Notes: generated by a model from the sequence alone, not told the origin. A stretch of DNA of 64,000 nucleotides from Riptortus pedestris (GCA_019009955.1 CM032231.1:111630001-111694000), one strand, 5' to 3'. Numbered from the stretch's first letter, positions 32,044-43,246 are shown. Numbers and translations: made by a program.

Positions 32044-32884
32044 GGGGTTGACCTGGTGTCCAACTGAACTCGACTTAAACAACTTCCCCCTGGTTCACCA
32101 AGAACACAGACGTGGTTCTGAAGTGGGGTCCAGGGTCAATCTTAAATACATACATTTTATTTTCAACTTGGCAAACATGACTCAGAAGGCTGAAGCTCAG
32201 GTCTTCAGTTTCTTCATGGCTGGAGGTTTCAGTTGTCAAAATATATTGTTCATGCCAATAGAACTCAGCGAGAACAATGCTCATGATTGAGGCAGTTTGT
32301 AGTAGACTGTAGCTGAGATTGCCAATGCCTGAATAGCTGGATTTTCTTAAATGGAATCTTCGAAATGCATCTCTGTGAGACTATCTTATTCAGACATATC
32401 GTCGATTTCCCCAATATGCATTAATATTTAATAAAAAAAAAAATTCATACCATATACCTTAACCACTCGTTATCCCCCGGTCGTAACCTCTTTTTAAACT
32501 GAAGCCATAATATTCTATCTGGAGAGTCCGCGCCATTTGGCCCATGTATTCCTTAGACGATTTGGGAGGCAGTTGTGCGGGAGTGCGGCGGATATAATGG
32601 AGGCCGTGGTCTTTAAAAATAAATAAGTGCCCTAATTAGAAGGCTGTGGCAGGGCGGGTGCTATCTCTGCCGCCTCATTGCCCCACCCCCTCGCCTTACC
32701 GCCCAATTTCACACAGCCACCTCAATTATTATTGCACGCTTCTGATCAATATGGCGCCAACATCCGAGCATCCATGTTATTTACTGAACCAGCCTTCACA
32801 ATACATTTGTTTTTTTTTAAATCATTTCTTTGGCACAAGCCTCTACCTCCTTGGCAATTAGGAAAGTAAATTAAATTTTAAAAA
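32044..32884. other. Unique spacer with island at 32500-32780
   Basis: 32044-32500: short frames (80 plus, 69 minus) without recognised product. 32500-32780: GC-balanced, with GCGCCATTTGGC and ATATGGCGCC (PHO/YY1-like GCCAT cores), the palindromic homeodomain site CTAATTAG and CAATTATTATTGC. Possible conserved regulatory DNA; unproven. Confidence 0.3.
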
Positions 32885-33673
32885 GTCCTTCACGCAGGGG
32901 CTGGGTAACTAAACTGATTTCCCTTGTGATGTTTAACAATAGATAAATCTGCATTGTAGTAACACAACACCACCGCGAATATTAAGTGAATAAATACAAA
33001 CGATAATAAGAAACCTCCTGACAGTAAGCACCTGAAACGTAAACAAACAGCTGTGCCAACTTCACACAGGAAAGAAAAACAATTACTGAAATATATAAGA
33101 ATATAACATATCAATTTTGTTAAAAACTATATACTATATCTAGAGTACTGTAATTTGTAACGGATCAGAATAATTTTTATCTCAATCAATCAAATTCTAG
33201 TAATCCAAGAACTTAAGAAGGGGGAGGGGGGTCACTATAACTTATTTGCATTTATCTCGTATAATAAAGGTCTCTTGAAAACAATTGATTGTATTTAAGC
33301 TTCGAATTATACGATTTATTGCATAACAGAGTATTTTTTATGTAACATATGTAGAAGTTGGGGTTTGCTGAAGGCTAAAAACTGAAAAATGCAAATATCT
33401 CTATTAGTATTCAAGATAGAGAATAGATGTATATAATAATATTTATAGTACATTTAATTTGCAATATGATTGGTTCTATACAATTTTTTGATCCGACGTA
33501 TAGTAACGGAGATATTTTGAATTTTCGAAAGTCCTCCCGTCTAAACCCCCCCCCCCCCACTTCCCTCCGATTTCAGGCATTAACGACCTTGATGTGTCTT
33601 TTTACATAAAACGACTAAATATCGAGTTTGGTAACGATCAAAGAAAAATAGCGACCGCTAGGGCGTTTAAAAG

Positions 33674-33705
<32 letters not shown>

Positions 33706-33706
33706 C
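32885..33706 (-). mobile_element. Helentron-like element, type B, 5' end lost
   Basis: 3' terminus GTCCTTCACGCAGGGGCTGG (hairpin nearly intact), type-B block (GTAGTAACACAACACCACCG, ACACAGGAAAGAAAAACAAT, AAGAAGGGGGAGGGGGGTCA), body, AGCGACCGCTAGGGCGTTTA, then (TA)n ending at 33705. The 5' arm is replaced by the palindrome at 33713-33780. Confidence 0.85.
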
Positions 33707-33712
33707 ATATCC

Positions 33713-33780
33713 ATTAAGGCAGGTTCAAAATTTTATATATATATATATATATATAAAATTTTGAACCGGCCTTATTAATA
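33713..33780. repeat. Palindrome of two Helentron 5' fragments around (TA)n
   Basis: TAAGGCAGGTTCAAAATTTT on the left and AAAATTTTGAACCGGCCTTA on the right face each other across a (TA)n core, a nearly perfect hairpin of about 20-bp arms. Both arms derive from the family's GAACGGACCTCATT segment, so this looks like a head-to-head joint. Confidence 0.7.
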
Positions 33781-34480
33781 AATTCACTACAATTTTCTTT
33801 AGGGATAAATTTCATATAGATAAATAAAAAGTATACATAAGATTTTAGCACATTTTATTTTAGATTATTGATTTTGCTTATCACATTTTCTTGATTAGTC
33901 AATTATCCGCAGTAGATATCCGTTAACTAATGACTTATTACAAACTGACATTAAAAAAATTAAACGTAAAATCAATGTGAATGATCTAACCATCAAATAA
34001 TTAAATCGTCTGTTCAAGTATGAGAAATTCAAATATTCTAAATATCTCCTTACATGTGATTCTGATTTTTAGATTTGAGAGTTTTGTTAACCCCACTTCT
34101 ACTCAGTCGATTTTCTTAAAGCAACGATATCAATAAATGTCTCGTTCTCAGATTCATTTTTAAACCTTCTTTACATAAGGTTATTATTTTTGAAATAGAG
34201 TATAAAATGTGGATGAGGTTGCCAGCATTATAAATTCAATTATTTGACATTGACTCAAAAGGCACATATTAGGTTAGTATTATTACGTTAGATTTCCTGT
34301 TGGCCAATTGTGGCTCATTCAGGTAAATATATATTCAATTTACAGCCAAGTTTTTAAATATATTTATTATTGTTTATAATTCCAATGCATACATATTTTG
34401 TAGGTCTAGGCGTGAATAAAATAATATAAAGATAAATTTCTTTAAAACGTGTTTAGCAATCAAATAGTAATTTGGTTCGT
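33781..34480. other. AT-rich spacer, no gene seen
   Basis: Unique AT-rich DNA; one CCCCACTTCTACTCA piece near 34093 could be a stray Helentron remnant. Nothing else supportable. Confidence 0.4.
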
Positions 34481-35400
34481 AAACATTGGTTGTTACTCCT
34501 CGATAGTCGGTCGGTTAGAGCGAAGCCCGTGGGGGAGGGGGTGGTTCTACACATCTTTTGTGGTAGTTCAGCGAGGGTTACCATGGAAAGTCTCGTCATG
34601 GATGTTTGCAATAGTGGATCAGCTTAAGGAGGGAGAAAAAATATAACCATTGGCTGGAATCGCTGCTGAAGAATTTATATGAGGGTTAGAAAATAGAGAG
34701 AATGAACGAGGAGATAGTGTAGCAGACAATCAACAATCCCGACTGGAATTGACACATACTCTCGAACGCTAACATAAATCTAAAACAGAGACAGGCTGAA
34801 TTAATTCTAATTTCAAGCTGTCAGCGATTGACAGTCCCGGCTCCCAACGCCATAATTCCATAGCGACAGATAACAGTGAGGAAACCTCGCCGGACCGAAC
34901 CGAAAAAGGGGAAATTGAACGTGAGTAATCTCCGTCAGAAATTGACGCGGGAGAGAGAGCGAGAGAGAGATAAACTTGCCGCCAAAAACCGGATTTTTGG
35001 CGGTTGTCTGCCCGGCCGCTACCACCACCCCCCTCCCAGCCAGCCGGCCGCTCTCTGACGACTAATTCAGAGGAGAACGGCCACCTGAACAATAGGAGGA
35101 GAGATAGTGAGGACAAAGGGAAGGAAGCCTATTGGTCGGCCGTCAGCCAATGAGCGCTCTCCCTGTTATCACTGTCACGGATCCCGTTATCAGTAATAAG
35201 GCCGTTGTGAGGCCCTGCTTTCAGCCTGTCACTCAGCGAGTAGACCCTAATTGTAACTGTATAATTAGAGTTGCTCTAGCACAGTATCTTGAGCATCCCC
35301 TACCTCTCTCGCAATGTTACCAACCTGACAACCCTTACTCGAATAATACCTGTTGAGTCCATTGTCTTGAATTAACCCAGTTTGTTATACTGTCTCTCTT
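34481..35400. promoter_or_regulatory. GC-rich unique island with CCAAT-type boxes, possible promoter or enhancer
   Basis: The most GC-rich non-repetitive stretch in the window. Includes GCCGGACCGAACCGAAAAAG-like sequence, a GAGAGAGAGCGAGAGAGA tract, GTCTGCCCGGCCGCTACC, CCAGCCAGCCGGCCG and divergent CCAAT boxes (ATTGG at 35131, CCAAT at 35147) around a GGTCGGCCGTCAG core. ACGTGAGTAATC at 34919 resembles a splice donor but has no convincing exon before it. Frames of 60-115 codons on both strands are compositional. Promoter or conserved enhancer is inference. Confidence 0.3.
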
Positions 35401-35569
35401 CAAGTGAATTTCATCACTCCTAAAGGGCCTGTCTCTTTGTTCCACTTGAAATGGATAGTTACATCCGAATATAGAATTTATGTTGACTCCTATAAACTAC
35501 TTTAATTAATTACTAACAGGTACTCGGTGAAATATCAAGGCCAATTAACAGGTAAATTGGATTTTCACA
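35401..35569. other. Unique spacer
   Basis: AT-rich sequence between the GC-rich island and the 68-bp tandem array; no feature seen. Confidence 0.4.
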
Positions 35570-36345
35570 TACAAAAATCCACTTTTATTCCATCAATTTA
35601 CAGAACTACAGCAAAGTTAATCATCAGCTGCTGAATCTTTTAAGTCACCACATTTATTCGATCAATTTACAGAACTACAGCAAAGTTAATCATCAGTAGC
35701 TGAATCTTTTAAGTCACCACATTTATTCGATCAATTTACAGAACTACAGCAAAGTTAATCATCAGTAGCTGAATCTTTAAGTCACCACATTTATTCGGTC
35801 AATGGACAGAACTGCAGCAAAGTTAATCATCAGTAGCTGAATCTTTTAAGTCACCACATTTATTCGACCAATTTACAGAGCTTCAGCAAATTTAATCATC
35901 AGTAGCTGAATCTTTAAGTCCCCACACTTATTCGAGCAATTTACAGAACTACAGCAAAGTTAATCATCAGTAGCTGAATCTTTAAGTCACCACATTTAGT
36001 CGACCAATTTACAGAACTACAGCAAAGTTAATCATCAGTAGCTGAATCTTTTAAGTCAACACATTCAGTCGATCAATTTACAGAACTACAGCAAAGTTAA
36101 TCATCAGTAGCTGAATCTTTAAGTCACCACATTTAGTCGACCAATTTACAGAACTACAGCAAAGTTAATCATCAGTAGCTGAATCTTTAAGTCACCACAT
36201 TTATTCGACCAATTTACACAACTACAGCAAAGTTAATCATCAGTAGCTGAATCTTTAAGTCACCACATTTACTCGATCAATTTACGCAACTACAGCAAAG
36301 TTAATCATCAGTAGCTGAATCTTTAAGTCACCACATTTACTCGAT
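35570..36345 (+). repeat. 68-69-bp minisatellite, about 11 units
   Basis: Unit contains CACCACATTTATTCGATCAA, TTTACAGAACTACAGCAAAG and TTAATCATCAGTAGCTGAAT with a CTTTAAG or CTTTTAAG ending (68 or 69 bp). Eleven copies of the AATCATCAG core can be counted. Units vary at a few fixed positions (TATTCG / TAGTCG / TACTCG). It encodes nothing. Confidence 0.95.
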
Positions 36346-36924
36346 ATATTTAGTTCATCAATAGTCATCTTTTAAGTCAAAGTACATTTTTCTTCCATTT
36401 AATTACTTTTCAGGCGGTTTTAAGGACATTTTAGATCATTAGAAGCCAATAACAGTCTTCTGAAATTCAATATTAGATAATGGGTTTCCCGTCTACTTCG
36501 CTGAATTACATTGCCTTTTCTTTATCATAGGACTCCATCCCGTCTTTGGTGTCTTCTGGATGCGTGGTTTGAACCAGTAAAATTATAGTCATGCAGGTTA
36601 TATTTTGTCAAAATATCTTGGGTTTCATATACCCAAAAACCAATACCTCTTCAAGGCATAAAACCCATTTCGAACAAATCTTGATAATTAGGACATTTTA
36701 TGAAAATTTTGAATTATGAAATGAGACTCCAACAGCATACTACGAATTTCTATTTCTTAGCCGAATTTCTATATTTCTTAGCCGAAGGCATTCAAATATC
36801 TTCAATTGATATAGTTATATGAATGAGATACTATAGGGAGAACACAATGGACGGAGACTAGAAACTGTACCCAGAAGCAAATTAAAGCTGATATATTATC
36901 ATCATGATCTAGGTGCTACGTCTT
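36346..36924. other. AT-rich unique spacer
   Basis: No repeat or gene recognised; includes a small duplication TTCTATTTCTTAGCCGAA / TTCTATATTTCTTAGCCGAA at 36748-36786. Confidence 0.4.
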
Positions 36925-37440
36925 GGGGTTACTACAGTTGTGCTCTATCGGAAGCTGCTCTTTTCATATTACAATACTCACCGAAATACATACTTTTTCT
37001 AGGCCTTCCTCTTCTCCTATGCCCATGAATCTTACATTGAATGTATTTGTAATGAAGTCGTTGTGCCTTATGACATGCCGAAAGAAGTTTCACTCTCCTT
37101 TTTTCCAAGGCCTTGATAAGACTTATGCTCTCACTTGCCTCATTTAGAACTTCCATGTTGGATTTTTTTTTGAGTTCATCTTGTTCTAATAATTCTACGC
37201 TAGATCCTTATTTCCATTGCTTCCATCTTTTATATTCCTTTTTTTTGTAGAGTCCAACTATTGCTCCGTAAAGTACACTCCATACGATAAACTTAGCAAA
37301 AATTTTTTTGGTATCCATCTTATATGTTTATTAGTTAAAATGCTTCTTTAAAGCTTTGTTTAGCATGAGCTATCAACTTCAGCTCTACTATCATTATGTT
37401 CAGTGATGATGCTCCCTAGGTACTAAAACTCCTTCACTTT
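36925..37440 (-). pseudogene. LINE ORF2 C-terminal fragment, minus strand
   Basis: Minus-strand translation, with frameshifts and stops, gives YLGSIITEHN and then, in an open 75-codon frame (37156-36932), NEASESISLIKALEKRRVKL followed by GHRRRGRPRKS and MKRAASDR. This is the arrangement of RTE/endonuclease-reverse-transcriptase type LINE C-termini ('FKYLGS.I..', 'RR..LIGH..RH', 'G.R.RGRPR..Y...I', 'MKRLA.DR'). The catalytic reverse transcriptase is missing; the H-rich finger is eroded. A dead 5'-truncated copy of a different LINE type from 19262. Confidence 0.85.
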
Positions 37441-37462
37441 TTTCAATTACAATGTTTGCAAA

Positions 37463-37469
<7 letters not shown>

Positions 37470-37502
<33 letters not shown>
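37470..37502. repeat. (TA)n microsatellite
   Basis: About 34 bp of TA directly preceding a SINE 3' fragment; no Helentron flank detected. Confidence 0.9.
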
Positions 37503-37510
<8 letters not shown>

Positions 37511-37592
37511 AGAAAAGGGAGGTGACCTGTAGATAACCTGTCCCAATTAGCCTTAGTTGCAAAAAGTGGACGTTAATAAATAATAATAATAA
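37503..37592 (+). mobile_element. SINE 3' fragment
   Basis: CTAGAAAAGGGAGGTGACCT, GTAGATAACCTGTCCCAATT, AGCCTTAGTTGCAAAAAGTG, GACGTTAATAAATAATAATA: the last 90 bp of the family with its A/T tail. Confidence 0.8.
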
Positions 37593-38687
37593 ACTATATA
37601 TTCTTAGAGTTTTACCTAATTTTATAACGAGTGCATTGTATAAGTATAAATTCAATTCAGTACTTTGTAAAAAATTTAATTGACATTATAGAAGAAAGTT
37701 GTTTATAAAAACCAATCTTTTTGACGTATCCTTTTATGCTATGATAACATTTAATGGAAATAAACACATTTCATTTCATTTCGTAAAAATGTGAAATCTG
37801 CTTAGCTTACCCAGCATGACCAACTTGTGTTTCTGAACATTTTCTTTATCTTCTAGGTAGGAACGATGATCCATGGAAGACCTTTTTCGGTAATTCATTA
37901 GTATAACCTGATAAGTGATTTCTGTTAAGTGAAATCTGCTAAAACATTAACTGTATTTCTCAGCTAAGAACAGCTCCTTCATTATTGGCAGTATTTTTCT
38001 TTTCTTATTTTTTTTTTTCCAACCCTCGCGAGTAAAAAATGACAAAGGTTAATAGAGATTGAACTGATTCCATTGGGAGAAGAATTAACTACCGAGAGAG
38101 TGACACGAGGGCCACACGCGTGTCTCGGCGTGTTACGCCCCATCGGTGAGGTAAATTAGCGTGGCAACGCCAAGGACCACCCTGCAGCGCCACCTAGGGA
38201 TTAGTTCATTTCTTATAGTCTGATCGGTTTTTATATTAGGAAAACTCTCATCTGATAATGGACCTAAATATACGAAAACATACTGTGAGTTCTAAAATTA
38301 CTTACCACCTTCATATTTTTGGAATTATTATTATTTTTTCCTAAATACGTTTTGTATATATTTTACAAAGCCATTCCAATGAAATATCATTTCAATATTA
38401 TAAATGACCGCTAGTTATGATTCTTAAATTCTTTGTCACCTTAAAAAATGACTTAAAATGACTAAATGTCATGATTTCTAAACTGCTTTCAGCTCACGAT
38501 TTCTATTTTTTGTATCAAGTTATTAAGCACTTTGACCTGAGATATTTGAGAAATAAAATCTGATGTGGCAACCCCATGACTTCCTCGTATTCCTTTTCAA
38601 TTAAATAAACAAAACATTTTGATGCACTTTAATCAATATAAAAATAATGATAATATCATAAATCATAATATAATATAAATAATAAAC
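37593..38687. other. Spacer; GC-rich patch 38080-38220
   Basis: Mostly AT-rich. A decayed Helentron 3' end plus 5' end is visible near 37790-37950 (GTGAAATCTGCTTAGCTTAC; GTGATTTCTGTTAAGTGAAA, TCTGCTAAAA). 38080-38220 is GC-rich and unique (CACACGCGTGTCTCGGCG, TTAGCGTGGCAACGCC) with a CTCF-like site at 38187. Confidence 0.4.
38186..38199 (-). promoter_or_regulatory. CTCF-like binding site
   Basis: Minus strand reads TCCCTAGGTGGCGCTG, matching the bilaterian CTCF core YAGRKGGCRS at every position (TAGGTGGCGC) and most of the upstream CCAS. It lies in a short GC-rich unique patch inside an AT-rich repeat desert. CTCF sites act as insulators or loop anchors; occupancy is unknown. Confidence 0.45.
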
Positions 38688-38850
38688 GGCGGGTTCGATT
38701 CCCGCCCTGGGCAGTAGACATTTATTTATTGACGGACTCATTAAATAAACTCCTTAGGCCCACCCTGGCTAGAAAAGGGTGCCAACCTGTAGATCACCCG
38801 TCCCGATTAGCCATAGTAGCATAAAGTGGACGTAAATAATAATAAACAAA
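38688..38850 (+). mobile_element. SINE copy, 5' truncated at the B box
   Basis: Begins CGGCGGGTTCGATTCCCGCC, then TTTATTTATTGACGGACTCA, CCACCCTGGCTAGAAAAGGG, AACCTGTAGATCACCCGTCC and GCATAAAGTGGACGTAAATA with A/T tail. Confidence 0.85.
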
Positions 38851-38865
38851 AACAAATATAAAAAT

Positions 38866-38952
38866 AATATTTTTAACAATATTAATCTTTTATGTATTAT
38901 AAAAAATAAATAAAAAAAAATAATATAATAATATTTTTAACAATATTAATCT
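38866..38952 (+). repeat. Short direct repeat between two SINEs
   Basis: ATAATATTTTTAACAATATT AATCT occurs at 38868-38891 and again at 38928-38952, about 60 bp apart, with AT-rich filler between. The second copy abuts the next SINE, so it may record slippage or target-site duplication. Confidence 0.7.
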
Positions 38953-39130
38953 CAGGCATGGTAAACCTAGAGTGGCGAGTTCGATTCTCTCCTGGGCAAA
39001 GGAAATTATTTAGTGACGAAATTCATTAAATAACGTCCTAAAATTCCACCCTGGCTAGAAAAGGGTGGTAACCTGTAGATAACCCGTCCCGATTAGTTGC
39101 AAAAAGTTAACGTTAATAAATAAATAAAAC
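38953..39130 (+). mobile_element. SINE copy, 5' truncated
   Basis: From GGCATGGTAAACCTAGAGTG through GGCGAGTTCGATTCTCTCC, AATTATTTAGTGACGAAATT, CCACCCTGGCTAGAAAAGGG and GTAACCTGTAGATAACCCGT to TTGCAAAAAGTTAACG and TTAATAAATAAATAAA. Head missing. Confidence 0.85.
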
Positions 39131-39206
39131 AATAAGCTGTTATATCATGAACCACATTATTCTAATCTTATATACCAAATATTGTCTAATATCTATAAAT
39201 AAATAA

Positions 39207-39208
<2 letters not shown>

Positions 39209-39296
<88 letters not shown>
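39209..39296 (+). repeat. (TATC)n / (TA)n compound microsatellite
   Basis: About twelve TATC units (39209-39256) followed by (TA)n to 39295. It occupies the microsatellite slot of the Helentron copy that follows. Confidence 0.95.
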
Positions 39297-39299
<3 letters not shown>

Positions 39300-39646
39300 C
39301 TTTTACCAAGTCAAGTTCGTTAATGGCTGAAATCCGACCATGGGGAGGGGGGTTTAGAGGGGGAACTTTCGAAATATCTCCGTTACCATACGTCGGATCA
39401 AAAAATTGTATAGAACCAATCTTATTGCAAATTAAATTTACTATAAATATTGTTCCTTACATTTATTCTGTATCTTGAATATTAACCGAGATATTTGCAT
39501 TTTTATTAAGTGTAACGGACGAGTGAGTTTCCCGCCAAAAGCTACTTGGGCCGTAACTGTTCGGCTCTCTTATGGAGATTTCTCTATTGTATAACTTCAC
39601 GTGGGAAATCTGCTTAGTTTACGCAGCCCCTGTGTGACGGGCTTTT
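39257..39646 (+). mobile_element. Helentron-like element, type A, 5' truncated
   Basis: After (TA)n comes TTTGTCTTTTACC with a deletion to AAGTCAAGTTCGTTAATGGC, then GGGGAGGGGGGTTTAGAGGG, AATATCTCCGTTACC, the type-A block (GACGAGTGAGTTTCCCGCC, AACTGTTCGGCTCTC) and a complete 3' terminus CACGTGGGAAATCTGCTTAG, TTACGCAGCCCCTGTGTGAC. Confidence 0.85.
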
Positions 39647-40687
39647 CTAAGTATGCGATAGCAGCAAGTAGGAAGTCCATTGCGTGAAGGAACTTCATGA
39701 AAAAATAGTCCATACGCCATAGCTTCATCTTCTCCTTACAATTGTACCATTATCACTGCTTATGTATGTTAAGAGTCAAGCATGTATCCGTAGGCAGTAT
39801 AATTGTGTACTCATAACATAATTATAAATTCAGTTGTGTCCACTGAAGATGGCCACGGTTAAAACACTCATTCTAATGCTTACGTCAACCTTCAGAGGAG
39901 AGAGAGTGAGCGATACTGTTTTGATTCATGAGAAGTAAGAGAGGACAGTTAGCCGCTATTGAACCAGAGCAGAAATCGTGTTTATACTCCATAAAGTCGG
40001 GAAGAAAGCTTTCTGATTGCTATTAGTTCAGTCACGTCCGCGGGTCCCCGGGCCTTTTTGTCCCCTAATTGCTTGTGTATGTTTGTCGGCCGACGTACAC
40101 ACACAGACGCAGCTCGACAATATTAGGCACTTTCCGCCTTCTCCTTTTACGGAAGAGCGTAATTAAGCCTTTTTATTTGAGCGTAGCCCCCTTCATTGTT
40201 TCACTAACAGAACTACCGGGTCACAAAAGGTGGGAAGCGTCTCTCACATTCAACGTACGCGACGCTCCTCGAGTGGAAACGTTAGGACGTCTCAACTTGT
40301 CTAACACGCCTTTTAGTCTGCTTTATCCTACCGGCTTCCTCCCGCCTCCATATTGAATGGGAGGTAAAAAGAATTTTCTAGTCTTGTCAAAATTACTCAT
40401 TATTGTTCATATCTTATCACGGCCCTAGAATGTAAAGCAGTTCTACAGTTCACTCTCAAAAATGAATAACTATTACTACTTTCATTTATTGCTACAGACA
40501 AAATTTAAAAAGTCTTATTTTTACAGGGGGTGGAAACAAGCAAATTTAATTACTTTAACACTCATTAAATACTTTATACATCTCAAAAGAAAACTGTCGG
40601 ATTATAAACCAAAGTTGGATCAACTATCAATACGAGCAGCTCACTGATAAGAACTCCTTTTCTCCTAAAACTCTATTTATTCCAGGT
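39647..40687. other. Unique sequence; island at 39890-40370
   Basis: 39890-40370 has balanced composition and no repeat similarity: CAGTCACGTCCGCGGGTCCC, CCCTAATTGCTTGTG, GCGTAATTAAGCC, GACGCTCCTCGAGTGG. A 95-codon frame (40069-40356) is unrecognised. Homeodomain-type TAATTG and TAATTAAG cores are present. Possible conserved non-coding element. The remainder is AT-rich. Confidence 0.3.
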
Positions 40688-40812
40688 TTTAGCAGATTTC
40701 CCTTAAGGGAAATCAGCTATTGAGGTTGTAATCATGACGGAATTTTCGAAATTTTTCTTCAAATGTCCATCGATCCTACCTAGTAGATGACGAAAATGAG
40801 GTCCGTTCAAAA

Positions 40813-40862
<50 letters not shown>

Positions 40863-41636
40863 CTGTTACCGCTCTAGCGGTCGCAATTTTTGTGTAATCC
40901 TTACCAAACTTCATATTTAAGCGTTTTATGTAAAAATAAAGATCAAGTTCGTTAACGGCTGAAATCGGACCAGTGGGAGGGGGGGTTTAGAGGGGAGGAT
41001 TTTCGAAAATATCTCCGTTACTATACGTCGGATCGAAAAATTGTACAGAATCAATCTTATTACAAATTAAATTTACTATAAATATTGTTATATACATTTA
41101 TTCTCTATCTTGAATATTAACCGAGATATTTGCATTTTTCAGTTTTCACCAAACCGCCACTTCTACTCATGTTACGTAAACAATACTCTGATTCATAATA
41201 AATCACATTATTGGAAGTTTAAATACCAAAAATTGTATTCAAGAGACCTTTATTATAAGAGATACATGCAAATATGCACTGGTGAATCCCCCCCCCCCCA
41301 TCTTAAAGTTTTGGACTACTAAAATTTTATTGATTGAGATAACAATTATTCTAACTCATTATTAATTACACTAGTAGATATAGTAAATAAAATTAATTTG
41401 TTATATTCTGATATATTTCAGTAATTGTTTTTCTTTCCGGTGTGAGGCGGGACCCGTTTGTTTACATTTCTAACCTAACGCTTCCTGTCGGCAGGCTATT
41501 GAAATTGGATGAAACATTTCTTATTTCCGTTTGTATTTATTCACGGTGTTGTGTTAGCAGTATGTATATTTATCTATTACTAAACTTCACGAGCGAAATT
41601 TGCTTAGTTTACGCAGCCCCTGCGTGACGGACTTTT
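40688..41636 (+). mobile_element. Helentron-like element, type B, full length
   Basis: Both ends intact: TTTTAGCAGATTTCCCTTAA with palindrome GATTTCCCTTAAGGGAAATC, and TTTGCTTAGTTTACGCAGCC, CCTGCGTGACGGACTTTT. (TA)n at 40816-40858; GTTACCGCTCTAGCGGTCGC; GGACCAGTGGGAGGGGGGG; type-B block including a 12-bp C-run (41289), TGTGAGGCGGGACCCGTTTG and CTAACGCTTCCTGTCGGC. About 949 bp, the reference long form. A SINE body follows immediately at 41637. The 61- and 70-codon frames inside recur in inverted copies and are not genes. Confidence 0.93.
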
Positions 41637-41843
41637 GAGTTAGTGCGTTGGTCTTGATTTCGCGCGGTAAACCTAGGGTAGCGAGCTCGATTCCGGCCTG
41701 GCTGATAGGAATTTATTCAGTGACGGACTGAATGAATTTTATTGGATAAATTCCTTTCCCTGGCTAGAAAAGGGTGGTAACCTGTAGATAACCCGTCCCA
41801 ATTAGCCAAAGTAGCATAAAGTGGCGTAAATAAATAAAACAGA
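41637..41843 (+). mobile_element. SINE copy abutting a Helentron 3' end
   Basis: GAGTTAGTGCGTTGGTCTTG, GCGGTAAACCTAGGGTAGCG, AGCTCGATTCCGGCCTGGC, a body with an extra duplicated segment (GACTGAATGAATTTTATTGG), GGCTAGAAAAGGGTGGTAAC, and tail GCATAAAGTGGCGTAAATAA. The SINE begins exactly where the Helentron ends; CAGGTT, the SINE's first bases, precede the Helentron's 5' end at 40683, hinting that the Helentron inserted into the SINE head. Confidence 0.78.
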
Positions 41844-42319
41844 AAAATATTTAAAGCCATTGAGTTTACACATTTCATTTAATATTTATTTATGAGTTCC
41901 TCATCACCGACGATTCACTCATTCAGTCTCAGGTGTGCTCAAAAAACAAACACCAATAAAAAAAAAACAGAAAAAAGGGAAATTTCATACGGAAAACTAA
42001 TTTTGAGTAGAGGGGAGTACAAGAACAAAATGAGAATAACTCTTATTATGTATTAATACTACAAAATTTAATATTATTTAATACTTCTATAATTTTTTTT
42101 TTCAAACAAATTGATTTTGTGTGGCATTTGAGCATATCAACATAATTTTTATAAAACGAACAATACATTGTACACAAAGACCAGCTGATCTAAACTTACA
42201 GAACTTTTATATATGTACAAAACATTTTTAATGACTACAACGCACTGAAATTTGTAGTAGTTCCTCCCTTTTGTTACAATCGTATTATTGGCACTACTTA
42301 AATATTACTAGAGCAAAAA
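41844..42319. other. AT-rich spacer, no gene seen
   Basis: AT-rich unique sequence separating two oppositely oriented type-B Helentron copies; no feature recognised. Confidence 0.4.
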
Positions 42320-43246
42320 GTCCGTCACGATGGGGCTGCGTAAACTAAGCAGATTTCCCTCGTGAAGTTTAGTAATAGATAAATATACATACTGCTAACA
42401 CAACAGCACCGTGAATAAATACTAACGGAAATAAGAAATGTTTCATCCAATTTCAATAACCTGCCGACAGGAAGCGTTAGGTTAGAAATGTAAACTAACG
42501 GGTCTGCCCGTATCACACCGGAAAGAATCACAATTTCTGAAATAGATCAGAATATAACATATTAATTTTATTGAGAACTATTTACTATACCTAGTATTGT
42601 AATTAATAATGAGTCAGAATAATTGTTATCTCAATCAATCAAATTTTAGTAGTCCAAAACCTTAAGACGGGGGGGGGGTCACCGGGACATATTTGCATGT
42701 ATCTCGTGTAATAAAGGTCTCTTGAATACAATTTTTGGTATTTAAACTTCGAATAATGTGATTTATTATGTAGCAGAGTATTGTTTATGTAACATGAGTA
42801 GAAGTGGCGGTTTGCTGAAAACTGAAAAATGCAAATATTTCGGTTAATATTCAAGATAGAGAATAAATGTATATAACAATATTTATAGTAAATTTAATTT
42901 GTAATAAGATTGACTCTGTATAATTTTTCGATCCGACGAATAGTAAAGGAGATATCTCGAATTTCCGAAAATCCTCCCTTCTAAACCCCCCTCCCCATGG
43001 TTCAATTTCAGCCGTTAACGAACTTGATCTTTCTTTTTACATAAAACGACTAAATATCCAGTTTGGTAACGATCAAACAAAAATTACGACCACTAGAGCG
43101 GTAACAGACAAATATATATATATATACAGTTTTGAACGGACCTCATTTTCGTCATCTACTAGGTAGGATCGAGGGACATTTGAAGAGAAATTCCGAAAAT
43201 TCTGTCATGAGTACAACCTAAATAGCTGATTTCCCTTAAGAAATCC
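42320..43246 (-). mobile_element. Helentron-like element, type B, full length
   Basis: 3' terminus GTCCGTCACGATGGGGCTGC at left, type-B block (ACTGCTAACACAACAGCACC, GACAGGAAGCGTTAGGTTAG, ACACCGGAAAGAA, G-run at 42668), body, CGACCACTAGAGCGGTAACA, short (TA)n (43112-43126) and 5' end AGCTGATTTCCCTTAAG, with half of the palindrome lost. Very close relative, in opposite orientation, of 40688-41636; shared reading frames (for example VYISNLTLPVGRLLKLDETF) reflect this. Confidence 0.92.

Noticed and set aside
34769..35116. 115-codon minus-strand frame in the GC-rich island
   Set aside because: Overlaps other frames on both strands in low-complexity GC sequence; no recognisable protein features beyond composition.
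36923..37147. 74-codon plus-strand frame
   Set aside because: Antisense shadow of the LINE C-terminus, which reads convincingly on the minus strand.
41442..41627. 61-codon frame that recurs nearly unchanged at 42325-42531
   Set aside because: Recurrence comes from two copies of the type-B Helentron block; other copies carry stops and frameshifts, and no protein constraint is visible.
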